Shown: positions 17,542-26,252, counted from the first letter of the stretch. The stretch: DNA of 64,000 nt from Candidatus Marispirochaeta associata (GCA_001749745.1 JWTM01000424.1:496001-560000), one strand, 5' to 3'. The notes: generated by a model not told the origin, from the sequence alone. Made by a program: numbers and translations.

Positions 17542-18393
17542 TAGTCCGCCGACCACGTGTAAGGCCAACTCCACAAAACGTCCCCGTTCCTCATCGGCTA
17601 AGAAGCGGGAGATACTCCGACGGAAGAGGATGCTGACCAGACCGATCCCGGCCAAGAGAATCCCCATGCCTAAGGACATAGCCAACACGGCGATGCTCCC
17701 GATGAGAAAGGCGTTCGAAACGAGGGCGAAGATCATGATCGCCGCCGCTCCCGGACAGGGGACCAGGCCGGAGATGATGATGCCGCCGATCCCTTTGGCG
17801 TCGTCGTGGTGGTGATGATGGTGCCGGAAATCGTGAATCCCGTGGATCAGCATGTAGAGTCCCAATAGAGCGATCACCCCGTAGGAGATCGGCAAGAGAA
17901 CCACCTGGGCCTGATTGACCGTAAGCATAACCGACTGCTTCGCGATCCAGCCGATTCCTCCCACTAGCAGGATTGCGCTTCCGGCGTGAACGGCCGCGAG
18001 GGCTACTCCCGCCAGGATTCCCATCGCCGGTTTGGCCTCTTCCCCAATAAAATAACCGACCAGTACCGTCTTCCGGTGTCCCGGCCCCAGGGCGTGGAAA
18101 AAGCCGTAGAGGAAGGAGAAGAAGAGCACCCCCCACAGCGCCCCTGGGCGTTCGCCCGAAGCGATCTCACCCAGACCGTCGGAAATAGTGCGCTGCAGTT
18201 GCCGCTGCATGGCGATTGTGCGCTGCAGGAGCGGACCCGATGGCGAGGGAGCTTTTTTCGGGGCCTCCCTAATCTCCTGTTCCGGAGAGGTCTCATCCCC
18301 GGTAGAGAGGAAGGGATTCGCCTGGGACCAGAGCCCGGTTGTCAGCAACATGGTGATTAGCAATAGAAGAAGCGGGAAGAGTCTGTTTTTCAT
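17491..18393 (-). CDS. NicO-family nickel/cobalt (metal) transporter
   Basis: 300-residue inner-membrane protein with a signal-like first helix and about six further helices. The NicO/RcnA hallmark FFSFLYGFFHALGPGHRKTVLVGYF lies near residue 95, and a HDFRHHHHHHDDAKG cluster in a cytoplasmic or periplasmic loop would bind metal; ISGLVPCPGAAAIMIFAL is the second conserved motif. It is the last gene of a run with DUF1007, a DtxR-like regulator and feoAB, so the cargo could be Ni, Co, or Fe. Direction (RcnA exports, others may import) cannot be read from the sequence. Confidence 0.88.
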   Translation of the reverse strand: MKNRLFPLLLLLITMLLTTGLWSQANPFLSTGDETSPEQEIREAPKKAPSPSGPLLQRTIAMQRQLQRTISDGLGEIASGERPGALWGVLFFSFLYGFFHALGPGHRKTVLVGYFIGEEAKPAMGILAGVALAAVHAGSAILLVGGIGWIAKQSVMLTVNQAQVVLLPISYGVIALLGLYMLIHGIHDFRHHHHHHDDAKGIGGIIISGLVPCPGAAAIMIFALVSNAFLIGSIAVLAMSLGMGILLAGIGLVSILFRRSISRFLADEERGRFVELALHVVGGLLVAGFGLLLLVGSLSG

Positions 18394-18402
18394 CTCAACT
18401 GC

Positions 18403-19011
18403 CTATGGGATGGAGATAACGATCTGTTGGGGAAAGGCCGTTCCCGAGTAGTCGGCGCCGTCCCGGGAGACGGAGACCGATCCGCCGTAGTTAATCGCCA
18501 GATCCTTGTTCTCTACGATTTCCCAGTCCGCATTGCTCCCGCGGATCGCGACCGGCGACTGTTCATGGTAGAGGATATCGCAGAAAAAGCTCTCGTCGTA
18601 GATAGCCACCGCCGCCTCGGTCCCGGCGATATCGATTCCAAAAGGGGCGTAGAAGCGGTAAACAAGCTGACCGCCCTCCATAAAGGCCTCGAAATCTTCG
18701 ATACTCTGGGGGGTATAGGTCCCTCCGCCGGTCATTACGAAGGTAAAATAGTCGAAGTTCGCCAGATTTGAAAAGGCATATTCCCGGATCTCCTCCGTCT
18801 CTTTCGGGTCAAAACGGCCGTTCTTATCCTCGTCGAAATCGCCCACTATCGAGGCGGTAAAGAGGGGATCGAAATACCAGGTAATCTCCAGCCCTTCCAG
18901 CCGAGTCTGATCGATATCGATCTTCATCTGGGTATCGATGAACATGTGCGGGTGGGCCGTGAGGCGGAGGGTGAGGAGTAAAATCGGGAGTAAAAACAGT
19001 ATTCTTCGCAT
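18403..19011 (-). CDS. DUF1007-family periplasmic protein
   Basis: 202 residues with an N-terminal signal peptide (MRRILFLLPILLLTLRLTA) and a mature N-terminus HPHMFIDTQMKI. HPH directly after the cleavage site and the DFDEDKNGRFDPKE EF-hand-like loop (about 60-75) are features of DUF1007 proteins, which occur next to NicO permeases and probably present metal on the outer side of the membrane. It is followed 9 bp later by the NicO gene, which supports a joint role. Confidence 0.82.
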   Translation of the reverse strand: MRRILFLLPILLLTLRLTAHPHMFIDTQMKIDIDQTRLEGLEITWYFDPLFTASIVGDFDEDKNGRFDPKETEEIREYAFSNLANFDYFTFVMTGGGTYTPQSIEDFEAFMEGGQLVYRFYAPFGIDIAGTEAAVAIYDESFFCDILYHEQSPVAIRGSNADWEIVENKDLAINYGGSVSVSRDGADYSGTAFPQQIVISIP

Positions 19012-19073
19012 ACAATCCTACCTATGGTGATCGTCGGCAATTCGTGAGGTTTAGTCAAGCAGAAGAGTCAGAA

Positions 19074-19781
19074 TTAAGGCTTCCAACAGAGGTGTGCGGC
19101 GATCGCGTGGGGCACCGAAAAGGTCTCTCCCTCACAGCAGCGGACGCTGACCGCATCGTTCTCTTCGGGAGGAACGATCTCCAGCCGAATCCCGGGGCGC
19201 AGCTGATGGCTGTTGCAGAACTTGAGGAGCCCCTCCACCATCTCTCCCTCTTCGGTGATGCGAATCAGGCTTACCTCGGAACCGACCTCTGCCGTGATAA
19301 GCCGAGGCGCGCTGATTAGGGAGGCCTCAAGCTTCGATCCCGGCATCGGGTTGCCGTGGGGACAGGTTTGGGGGTGTCCGAAACTTTCATCCAAGTAGTC
19401 GGCGAACTCCTCGGAGATAGCCCCCTGCAGTCGCTGCGCTTCGTCGTCGGAGCGGTCCCAGGGGTAGTCGAGTTTCCGAATTAAGAGGTGTTCGATCAGG
19501 TAATGACGCTTCAGGATCCGGGCGGCGAAGATGCGCCCCTCGGGTGTTAGGCGAATGGTTCCGTAGAGATCCTGCTGGGCCAGGTCGAGCTTCTTCAAGC
19601 GCCCGATAGCCTGGCTGACCGCCGGTTTGGAGACCTCGAGCCTGGCGGCCAAGCGGCCGTTGCTGACCTCGCCGTACTCCCGGTCGATAAGAAAGATGCT
19701 GATAAGGTAATCGATGGCCGCGGGGAAGCGTTTATGGAGCTCCTGCAGAGCCGCCTCGCTGGTTTGGATCATTGTTTCCAT
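19074..19781 (-). CDS. DtxR/MntR-family metal-dependent repressor with C-terminal FeoA domain
   Basis: 235-residue regulator. The N-terminal winged helix (about 8-75; EVSNGRLAARLEVSKPAVSQAIGRLKKLDL) and the metal and dimerisation helix (LKRHYLIEHLLIRKLDYPWDRSDDEAQRLQ, then CPHGNPMPGS) are standard for MntR/IdeR proteins; a FeoA/SH3-like domain occupies about 150-230. It follows feoB by 68 bp. The quasi-palindrome TTAGTGTTACCTAA (22664-22677) beside the feoA promoter is its likely binding site. Whether it senses Fe or Mn is undecided. Confidence 0.9.
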   Translation of the reverse strand: METMIQTSEAALQELHKRFPAAIDYLISIFLIDREYGEVSNGRLAARLEVSKPAVSQAIGRLKKLDLAQQDLYGTIRLTPEGRIFAARILKRHYLIEHLLIRKLDYPWDRSDDEAQRLQGAISEEFADYLDESFGHPQTCPHGNPMPGSKLEASLISAPRLITAEVGSEVSLIRITEEGEMVEGLLKFCNSHQLRPGIRLEIVPPEENDAVSVRCCEGETFSVPHAIAAHLCWKP

Positions 19782-19849
19782 ATTCTACAAGAATGCCCCG
19801 CCCGGGCGCAACGGCTCGAGACGGAGCGGGAGGTACATTGTTGATCGGA

Positions 19850-22156
19850 TCATCCCGGGTAGGCGATCTTCTCGCGGCCCCTGCCCATCCAGGCGAAGCT
19901 CAAGAAAATGCCGCCCAGAAGGAGAAGCGGGACGATAATCCAGAGGAGTTGTCCGCCCTCGAAGAGCTGAAAAACCAGGGTGGCGGTGATCCAGGCCAGT
20001 AGGGTCAGGTAAACCACCAGTACGGTTCCGTAGCCCCGTCCGGTTTCCTGGATTGCGGCGCCCATGGCGGCCACGCAAGGGAAGTACATGAGAACGAAGA
20101 GGAGGTAGGCGTAGGCGGCGACGGGGGTAAAGTTGGCCCGAAGCCCCGCGAAGACGCTCTTCTCGGTTTCAAGCTCCTCGCCGGTGGCGGACTCATCGCC
20201 GCTGATTATGCCTACGCCTAAGGGATCGAGCAAGGTAGAGGCGAGGCCGCCCAAGTTCTCCCCGATTGAGGCTATGGCGTCGACGCTGATCGCCGCCAGG
20301 CTCCAGGCTTCAGAACTCTCCTCCCCTTGGACGCCCGCCTCCTGGGAATAGAGGGCGTTCAGGGTCCCCACGATCGCCTCCTTGGCGAAGAGCCCGGTGA
20401 AGAGACTCACCGTGGCGGGCCAGTTCTCCTCGTTGATGCCCATAGGGCTAAAGACGGGGGTAATGCTCTTCCCGACAGCGGCTAAGACCGACTCTTCCGA
20501 ATCCTCGTTGCCGAAGCTACCGTCCGTGCCCAGGGAGTTGAGTACGGCCAGGACCAGCACCATCAGGATGATCACCTTACCCGCGCGGAACATGTAGGCC
20601 TTGAGCCGGTACCAGGCGCTCTTGAAGATCATCTTCACCCGAGGGGCATGATAGGCCGGTAGCTCCATGACGAAGGGGGAGTGGGTGCCTTTGAAGAGGG
20701 TATGTTTGAGCAGCAGTCCGGTAAGGATGGCCATCACGATCCCGGCCAGGTAGATCGAGAATACTACCCCTCCGGCCCGGGCGCCGAAGAAGGCGGCCGT
20801 AAAGAGGGCGTAGACCGGGAGCCGGGCGCCGCAGGACATGAAAGGGGCCATAAAGATAGCCATGAAGCGGTCCCGCTTCGATTCCAGGGTTCGGGTGGCC
20901 ATAATTGCGGGAACTGTACAGCCGAAGCCGACCAGCATGGGCACGAAGGCCTTCCCGGGGAGGCCGATGGTTCGCATGGCCCGGTCCATCACGAAGGCCG
21001 CTCGGGCCATATAACCCGAGTCCTCGAGGATGGCGAGCATCAGGAACATCATGAAGATAATCGGTACGAAGGTAGAGACGGTCTGAATCCCGCCGCCTAA
21101 ACCGCCGGCGATAATGGCGATGAGCCATTCAGGACTGCCTGATGAGGCCATTAAGCCGCCCAGACCGTCGACGAAGATCCCGCCGAAGAGGATGTCGAAG
21201 AAATCGATGAAGGCGCCGCCGACGGACATGGTAGTCCAGAATACGAGGTACATGACGCCCAGGAAGATCGGCACGCCCAGGAAGCGGTTGAGCAGGATCG
21301 AATCCAGGCCGCCTCGACTCTCCTTTCCCGCCTCATCGCTCTTCTGCGCCGCGGTACAGACATCGACGATCCAGCTATAGCGGTTATCGGCGATAAGCAT
21401 ATCTACCGTAGTTCCCGCTTTGCCTCCGATCTCCGCTAAGGCGGTGGAGATCGCTTTATCGCCGACCCGGTCGCCGCAGAGCTCCGTAAGGTAGGGATCC
21501 TCTTCCAGGAGGCTCAAGCCCAAGAAGCGTGCTTCGACCCCCAACTCCTCGGCCGGCTTCTGCAGTTTCGCGTTCCATGCGCCCAGGGTCTTCTCTATCT
21601 CCGGGCTGTACTTTATGCGCCCCGCCGCGGGCTCCTCGATTCCCGTGCTGAGGAGATGGCTGAGCTCATCCTTAAACTCATTCAGGCTCTTCTGCTTTAC
21701 CGCGGAGAGAGGCAGGACGGGACAACCGAGGCGCTGTGAGAGGACCTCTACATCAATCTCTATTCCCGCTTTCTCCGCGGCATCGATCATATTCAGGGCG
21801 ACGACCGTGGGGATCCCGCTCTCGATGATCGACGTCGTCAGGTAGAGGTTGCGCTCCAGATTGGAGGCGTCGACGATGCTGACCACCGCGTCGACATTCC
21901 CGCTGATCAGGAAATCCCGGGCGACCCGCTCATCCTCCGATTCCGCCGCCAGGGAGTAGATCCCCGGCAGGTCGATTACCGAGCACTCCAGGGCGGGACC
22001 GTTAAAACGCCCCTCCTTGCGTTCCACGGTGACGCCGGGCCAGTTCCCGACCTTCGCGGTCGCTCCGGTAAGACCGTTGAAGATAGTCGTCTTGCCGCAG
22101 TTGGGGTTTCCCGTCAGGGCGACGGTCAGGGTTTTCGTGGGTAGTGCGGTACTCAT
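19850..22156 (-). CDS. feoB: Ferrous iron transport protein B (GTPase-permease)
   Basis: 768-residue Fe(II) importer. The N-terminal G domain has G1 GNPNCGKTTIFNGLTGA, G2/G3 around VTVERKEG and DLPGIYSL, G4 LNMID and a helical GDI-like region to about residue 260; two Gate domains and eight or more membrane helices follow, including PMLVGFGCTVPAIMATRTL and FMAPFMSCGARLPVYALF, where the conserved Cys residues of the iron path lie. Length equals E. coli FeoB. ATG 22156 comes 2 bp after the feoA stop. It sits between two feoA genes and a DtxR-type regulator. Confidence 0.96.
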   Translation of the reverse strand: MSTALPTKTLTVALTGNPNCGKTTIFNGLTGATAKVGNWPGVTVERKEGRFNGPALECSVIDLPGIYSLAAESEDERVARDFLISGNVDAVVSIVDASNLERNLYLTTSIIESGIPTVVALNMIDAAEKAGIEIDVEVLSQRLGCPVLPLSAVKQKSLNEFKDELSHLLSTGIEEPAAGRIKYSPEIEKTLGAWNAKLQKPAEELGVEARFLGLSLLEEDPYLTELCGDRVGDKAISTALAEIGGKAGTTVDMLIADNRYSWIVDVCTAAQKSDEAGKESRGGLDSILLNRFLGVPIFLGVMYLVFWTTMSVGGAFIDFFDILFGGIFVDGLGGLMASSGSPEWLIAIIAGGLGGGIQTVSTFVPIIFMMFLMLAILEDSGYMARAAFVMDRAMRTIGLPGKAFVPMLVGFGCTVPAIMATRTLESKRDRFMAIFMAPFMSCGARLPVYALFTAAFFGARAGGVVFSIYLAGIVMAILTGLLLKHTLFKGTHSPFVMELPAYHAPRVKMIFKSAWYRLKAYMFRAGKVIILMVLVLAVLNSLGTDGSFGNEDSEESVLAAVGKSITPVFSPMGINEENWPATVSLFTGLFAKEAIVGTLNALYSQEAGVQGEESSEAWSLAAISVDAIASIGENLGGLASTLLDPLGVGIISGDESATGEELETEKSVFAGLRANFTPVAAYAYLLFVLMYFPCVAAMGAAIQETGRGYGTVLVVYLTLLAWITATLVFQLFEGGQLLWIIVPLLLLGGIFLSFAWMGRGREKIAYPG

Positions 22157-22158
22157 GC

Positions 22159-22407
22159 TCAAGCCCTTCCCAATTCCAGGATCTCCGCCTCGGATTTCCG
22201 CAGAGAGAGGGAGTAGCCGCGGACCTTGATCTCCACCGGATCGCCCATGGGGGCCACCTTGATCACGGTAATGCGAGTTCCCGCGGTAAGACCGAAGGAG
22301 AGGAGCTTTCGCCGGTACTCCCTGCCGCCCTCCTTGTAGCCGGTGACGACCGCGCTGCTGCCCGGTTTCATCTCCGCTAAGCGAAGATCGGTGTTAGTTG
22401 CGTTCAT
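22159..22407 (-). CDS. feoA: FeoA-family protein (proximal to feoB)
   Basis: Small SH3-like cytoplasmic protein (82 residues) that assists FeoB. Motifs: GYKEGGREYRRKLLSFGLTAGTRITVIKVAPMGDPVEIKVRGYSLSLRKSEAEIL, the complete FeoA pattern. ATG 22407 has GGGAG at 9 bp; an ATG 6 bp further up is also possible. It overlaps the end of the other feoA and ends just before feoB. Confidence 0.92.
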   Translation of the reverse strand: MNATNTDLRLAEMKPGSSAVVTGYKEGGREYRRKLLSFGLTAGTRITVIKVAPMGDPVEIKVRGYSLSLRKSEAEILELGRA

Positions 22408-22639
22408 TAGCATGATCTCCCTCGTTCAGATAGATTGCGTTCAGCATCTCGGCGCCGATCATGATCCGTTGCCGACCGACCTGCACCACTCGGGGACCGT
22501 CGCCGGCTCCGCTGACTACTTTTATTGTGGCTCCGGGACGAATGCCGAGGGCGATCATCTTCGCCCGGAATCCGCGACCTTTGCCGAATCCGCTTACTGT
22601 TCCCGTTCGGCCGCGCCGAACCTCTGTCATGGTCATCAT
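22394..22639 (-). CDS. feoA: FeoA-family protein (first gene of the feo operon)
   Basis: 81-residue FeoA paralogue with GRTGTVSGFGKGRGFRAKMIALGIRPGATIKVVSGAGDGPRVVQVGRQRIMIGAEM. It is the first gene after the promoter at 22688-22716 and has GGGAGC 11 bp before the ATG; two more in-frame ATGs follow at once. It overlaps the second feoA, and the two are clearly different in sequence, so this is an old duplication with possible division of work. Confidence 0.92.
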   Translation of the reverse strand: MMTMTEVRRGRTGTVSGFGKGRGFRAKMIALGIRPGATIKVVSGAGDGPRVVQVGRQRIMIGAEMLNAIYLNEGDHANERN

Positions 22640-22663
22640 GCGGTTTAGCTCCCTAAAATTAAA

Positions 22664-22677
22664 TTAGTGTTACCTAA
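22664..22677. promoter_or_regulatory. DtxR/MntR-like operator
   Basis: Quasi-palindrome TTAGTGTTACCTAA, outer arms TTAG/CTAA, lying just after the expected transcription start of the feo promoter. A metal-loaded DtxR-type repressor (19074-19781) is the obvious ligand. Confidence 0.55.
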
Positions 22678-22687
22678 CTCTCGACTC

Positions 22688-22716
22688 ACTATAGGGGAAA
22701 AACGAGTTTATGTCAA
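22688..22716 (-). promoter_or_regulatory. Promoter of the feo-dtxR-DUF1007-nicO operon
   Basis: Minus strand TTGACA (22716-22711), 17-bp spacer, TATAGT (22693-22688). Confidence 0.75.
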
Positions 22717-22735
22717 TTAACTTTGTTAACGCGCA

Positions 22736-22763
22736 TAAAAAAACGCGGAGCTTATGCTCCGCG
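22736..22763 (-). terminator. Rho-independent terminator of the flavodiiron gene
   Basis: Perfect 8-bp stem CGCGGAGC / GCTCCGCG (22744-22751 with 22756-22763), TTAT/ATAA loop, followed on the minus strand by seven T (22743-22737). It ends transcription coming from 22787-24022 before the feo promoter. Confidence 0.9.
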
Positions 22764-22786
22764 CTTTCAATCGGTTTGGGTCGCGG

Positions 22787-24022
22787 TTAGGCTGAAACCG
22801 CCGCCACCGCCTCTTTGATCTGTACCGCCAGCTCCTTGCAGCGGGAACGGATCAGCTCGATATCCTCACTCTTGGGGCTGCCCTTGAATTCGACCGATTC
22901 GAGAAACTCCCACTTCATCTTCTGCCGGTCGTGGATCTCCTTGAGCTCCTTCTCGGCGCCCCCGGACCAGCCGTAGGAGCCGAAGCGGAAGGCCTTACGC
23001 CCGTGGATCTTCTTCTTGCCCAGCTCCTCCAGGACGGCCGCCATGGGCGGGAACATCTTATACTCGTAGGTGGGCATCGCGAGGACGATGCCGGTGGAGG
23101 TCCAGGCGGAGGCGATGATATCGCCCCAGGAGGTCTCCGGAACCCGGTGCTCATGTACGGTGATTCCCTCGGCTTCTAAGGCTTCGATCGCCGGACGGAC
23201 CGCCTTCTCGGTCATCCCGTACATGGAGCCCCAAATCAGGGTTACCTCCTCCTTGGCGGGGCCCTTCTGGTAGGCCACGTAGCGGGAGTAGTCGTCGATA
23301 ATCTTCTGGGGATTCTTTCGCCAGACGATACCGTGACCCGGGGCGATGATCTTGATCGGCAGGGGACCGCACTTCTCGATCGCCTTCTTGGTAGGCAGGG
23401 AGAAGGCGGCCACGATGTTGGCGTAGTAGCGGACCGCCTCCTTCTCGTAGAAGTCGATCTGTTCCTCGCTCAGTTGGTCGTCGTAGGGGGCGTCGCCGAT
23501 GGAACCGAAGGATCCGAAGGCGTCGCAGGGCATCAGGGTTCCCGATTGGGTATCGAAGGTGGCGATTGTCTCCGGCCAGTGGACGTTGGGAATCTCGGCA
23601 AAGGCCAAGACCCGGCCGCCTCCCAGGTCGAGGGTATCCCCGTCGCCGACGACGATTACCTCGTTCTCGATACCGTAGAAGGCCTCCAGCAGGTCTACCG
23701 CCTTTTGGGAGGTGACGATCTTGAAATCCGGGCGAATCTGTTTAAAATCCTCGAGCCAACCGGAGTGGTCCGGCTCCATATGGTTAATTATCACATAGTC
23801 GATGGTATCGGCGTCGATATCGACCTGATCGAACTGCTCGAAAAGGGTCTCGGGAACGCCGTCCCAGCCGCACACCCCGTCGATAATGGCGGTTTTCTCT
23901 CCCTTGACGATATAGGAGTTCATCGCCACCCCGTTCGGGATCGGCCATAATCCTTCAAAGAGAATGTTCTCCGCGTTGGCGGATAAACGGTAAATTCCAT
24001 CAGTTACGGTGCTAATATTCAT
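22787..24022 (-). CDS. Flavodiiron protein (A-type flavoprotein, O2/NO reductase)
   Basis: 411-residue cytoplasmic enzyme that reduces O2 to water or NO to N2O. The N-terminal metallo-beta-lactamase domain (1-250) has the di-iron ligands in NHMEPDHSGW, plus the later LPIKIIAPGHGIVW; a flavodoxin domain (about 255-410) begins EVTLIWGSMYGMTEKAV and binds FMN. No C-terminal rubredoxin is fused, so a separate electron donor is needed. ATG 24022 was chosen for the AGGATG 7 bp upstream; GTG 24028 is possible. Monocistronic, with its own promoter and terminator. Points to an oxygen-sensitive lifestyle. Confidence 0.93.
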   Translation of the reverse strand: MNISTVTDGIYRLSANAENILFEGLWPIPNGVAMNSYIVKGEKTAIIDGVCGWDGVPETLFEQFDQVDIDADTIDYVIINHMEPDHSGWLEDFKQIRPDFKIVTSQKAVDLLEAFYGIENEVIVVGDGDTLDLGGGRVLAFAEIPNVHWPETIATFDTQSGTLMPCDAFGSFGSIGDAPYDDQLSEEQIDFYEKEAVRYYANIVAAFSLPTKKAIEKCGPLPIKIIAPGHGIVWRKNPQKIIDDYSRYVAYQKGPAKEEVTLIWGSMYGMTEKAVRPAIEALEAEGITVHEHRVPETSWGDIIASAWTSTGIVLAMPTYEYKMFPPMAAVLEELGKKKIHGRKAFRFGSYGWSGGAEKELKEIHDRQKMKWEFLESVEFKGSPKSEDIELIRSRCKELAVQIKEAVAAVSA

Positions 24023-24092
24023 AATCACATCCTATCGCTAATAAAATACTCAATTAAACCCGATTTGGCGAGTCTTCTTAACTGTTTTACTC

Positions 24093-24122
24093 ATTATAAT
24101 AATCCGGCGACACCTGAATCAA
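24093..24122 (-). promoter_or_regulatory. Promoter of the flavodiiron gene
   Basis: Minus strand TTGATT (24122-24117), 18-bp spacer, TATAAT (24098-24093). It leaves a leader of about 65 nt. Confidence 0.5.
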
Positions 24123-24147
24123 GCGCGCTTCCTGATTTCGGGTAATC

Positions 24148-24176
24148 TTGACATCCCCATTTTCCCGCGGTAAGCT
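24148..24176 (+). promoter_or_regulatory. Promoter of the cobalamin riboswitch and btu-like genes
   Basis: TTGACA (24148-24153), 17-bp spacer, TAAGCT (24171-24176), placed immediately before the riboswitch. Confidence 0.6.
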
Positions 24177-24180
24177 TTCA

Positions 24181-24290
24181 CCACTCTGAAGCAGGCAATG
24201 CACCAGGGAATCCGGTGAGAATCCGGAGCGGTCCCGCCACTGTAAGCAGAGTTTGCGCTGTAAGCGCGACTGTGTAAGCCAGGATACCAG
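24181..24290 (+). ncRNA. Cobalamin riboswitch
   Basis: The conserved core is present in order: AGGGAATCCGGTG-AGAATCCGG (24205-24226), GCGGTCCCGCCACTGT (24228-24243) and TGTAAGCCAGGATACC (about 24273-24288), the B12-box. Downstream are small hairpins (CTCT...AGAG near 24313-24330, CCGTT...AACGG near 24337-24353) but no clear T run, so control of translation start is more likely than termination. High cobalamin should switch off the transport genes that follow. Confidence 0.92.
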
Positions 24291-24391
24291 GTACCAGAGA
24301 ATTCACGGACGCTCTTCGCGGATTGAGAGTTGTCTCCGTTTCCCTGTAACGGATTCCTTCTCGCCCTCAGCATGAGCACAACGGCGGTAGT

Positions 24392-25477
24392 GTGCCACGG
24401 CAGTCTCTTATAACCACCTCCCCTGATTCTCAAACTCCGCGCATACAGAGAGCTCGGTACGGGGTAATCCCGGGTACGCTCCTGTTGCTGATCCTGCTTA
24501 TGCTCATCTCCCTGCTGCTGGGCGCCGTTCGCATCTCTCTTGCGGATCTCCTCTCGGCCTTAACCGGCTCCGCCCATCACGGAGAAGTGGGCGACCGTAA
24601 CCTGAGTGCGCTGATCCTGTGGCAACTCCGCCTTCCCCGCATCCTGATGGCCGCCATCGCCGGTTTCGCCCTGGGCATTAGCGGCGCGGCCATGCAGGGG
24701 ATCTTGAGAAATCCCCTGGTCAGCCCCTTTACCTTGGGCGTCTCCTCAGCCGCGGGTTTCGGCGCGGCGGCCGCCATTGTTATCGGCGGAGAAGCGGTGA
24801 ATCTGGCGCTTTTCTCCCTGGGACTTCCGATCGTCTTCGCCTTTATCTGCGCCCTCGCCTCCATGGCGGCGGTCTTGGCCTTGAGCCGGCTTACCGGCGG
24901 GGCGGGGAAGACGGTGATCCTGGCCGGTATTGCGGTGATGTACCTCTTTTCCGCGGGAACCTCGATCCTGCAGTACGCTGCGTCCAGTGAGGAACTCTCG
25001 CGCATCGTCTTCTGGATGATGGGGAGCTTGAGCGCGGCCCAGTGGTGGGAGGTCGGCTTCGCCGGGGGCATTCTGTTGCTGTCGGCGCCGGTGCTCTACC
25101 TGAACTCCTGGAACTATACGATTTTGGCCATGGGGGAGGATGCGAGCCTTTCGGTGGGTATCGATCCGCGAAAGACTACGCGGATTACGATTGTGCTCTG
25201 CGCCTTTCTGACCGCCGGGATCATCAGCCTGACCGGGGTTATCGGCTTCATCGGTCTCGTGGCGCCCCATATCGCCCGTATGATCCTCGGCAACGACTAC
25301 CGCTTTCTGCTTCCCGCTTCGGGGCTCTTCGGCGCTCTTTTGTTGGTTGCGGCGGACACCCTCTCCCGCACCCTTTTAGCGCCGGCGGAGTTCCCCATCG
25401 GCATCATGACGGCCTTCCTGGGGGTTCCCTTCTTTCTCTATCTCTTGATTCGGGCCTCCCGAACGGGGAGGGAGTAG
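24392..25477 (+). CDS. FecCD/BtuC-family ABC permease, probably cobalamin uptake
   Basis: 361-residue inner-membrane permease with about ten helices. Motifs of the iron-siderophore/B12 family: WQLRLPRILMAAIAGFALGISGAAMQGILRNPL in the first third and GVIGFIGLVAPHIARMILGNDYRFLLPASGLFGALLL near the end. The family alone cannot separate cobalamin from siderophore substrates, but the cobalamin riboswitch 100 bp upstream makes corrinoids the best call. The start (GTG 24392) is uncertain; there is no good Shine-Dalgarno, as may be expected if the riboswitch masks it. No binding protein (BtuF) gene is adjacent. Confidence 0.88.
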   Translation: MPRQSLITTSPDSQTPRIQRARYGVIPGTLLLLILLMLISLLLGAVRISLADLLSALTGSAHHGEVGDRNLSALILWQLRLPRILMAAIAGFALGISGAAMQGILRNPLVSPFTLGVSSAAGFGAAAAIVIGGEAVNLALFSLGLPIVFAFICALASMAAVLALSRLTGGAGKTVILAGIAVMYLFSAGTSILQYAASSEELSRIVFWMMGSLSAAQWWEVGFAGGILLLSAPVLYLNSWNYTILAMGEDASLSVGIDPRKTTRITIVLCAFLTAGIISLTGVIGFIGLVAPHIARMILGNDYRFLLPASGLFGALLLVAADTLSRTLLAPAEFPIGIMTAFLGVPFFLYLLIRASRTGRE

Positions 25478-26238
25478 TGCTGCAGCTCGAAGCAGTGGCG
25501 TACCGCGCCGGAGGAACCCAAATCCTCGATGCGATTCAGGGAAGGGTTAAGGCCGGAAGCTTTACGGCCCTGATGGGGGAAAACGGCTCGGGGAAGACCA
25601 GTCTACTGCGCCTCTTGGCGGGGCTGCGTCGTCCGCACGGCGGCCGAATCCTCTTGGACGGCCGTGAAATCGACCGGATCGACCTCAAGGCGCGGGCGAA
25701 GATTATAAGTTATCTCCCCCAAGCGGGCGTTCGCCCCGAGTCGGCCCTGGCCCGGGATATCGTCCTCGCCGGGCGCAAACCCCACTTCGGTTGGGCACCC
25801 CGGCTTGAGGACGAGGAGCTGGTGGATAGGCTTTTCGGGGAGTTCGGACTGGAGTTTTTGCAGGATCGCCGCATCGAGACCTTGAGCGGCGGTGAGTTTC
25901 AGAAGATCCGTATCCTGCGCCTCTTCGCTCAGGAGACGCCCGTAATTCTTCTGGATGAGCCGATGAATAACCTGGACCTGAAGTTTCAGTATCGCCTCTT
26001 CGCCTATCTCAAGCGCCTGAGCGCTGAGGAGGGGCGCACCGTCGTCGCCGTGCTCCACGACCTGAATATGGCGATTCCTTATGTGGACGAGTTCGTCTGT
26101 TTAAAAGCGGGGCGTACCGTCGCCTGGGGGGCAATGGATGAGGCGGTGGATGAGGAGATCGTCCACCAAGTATTCGGCGTCTCCTGCCGCTTTATCCGCA
26201 ACGACGACAGGCTGATCGTACTCACCGAACCGAACTAA
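25477..26238 (+). CDS. ABC transporter ATP-binding protein, BtuD/FecE-like
   Basis: 253-residue ATPase partner of the permease. Walker A is GENGSGKTSL, signature TLSGGEFQKIRI, Walker B VILLDEPMNNLDL, switch His in VLHDLNMA. The GTG start shares one base with the permease stop (TAGTG), so the two are translationally coupled. With the riboswitch it forms a B12-regulated BtuCD-like pair. An open frame extends upstream inside the permease gene but is not coding there. Confidence 0.9.
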   Translation: MLQLEAVAYRAGGTQILDAIQGRVKAGSFTALMGENGSGKTSLLRLLAGLRRPHGGRILLDGREIDRIDLKARAKIISYLPQAGVRPESALARDIVLAGRKPHFGWAPRLEDEELVDRLFGEFGLEFLQDRRIETLSGGEFQKIRILRLFAQETPVILLDEPMNNLDLKFQYRLFAYLKRLSAEEGRTVVAVLHDLNMAIPYVDEFVCLKAGRTVAWGAMDEAVDEEIVHQVFGVSCRFIRNDDRLIVLTEPN

Positions 26239-26252
26239 TTCCCCCCCCACTC

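Noticed and set aside
24372..24413. 13-codon ORF after the cobalamin riboswitch
   Set aside because: It has no ribosome site and overlaps the permease start; nothing supports translation.
25042..25476. Longer N-terminus for the BtuD-like ATPase
   Set aside because: The extra 145 residues would overlap the permease in another frame and look non-protein-like; the GTG at 25477 gives the normal ABC start.
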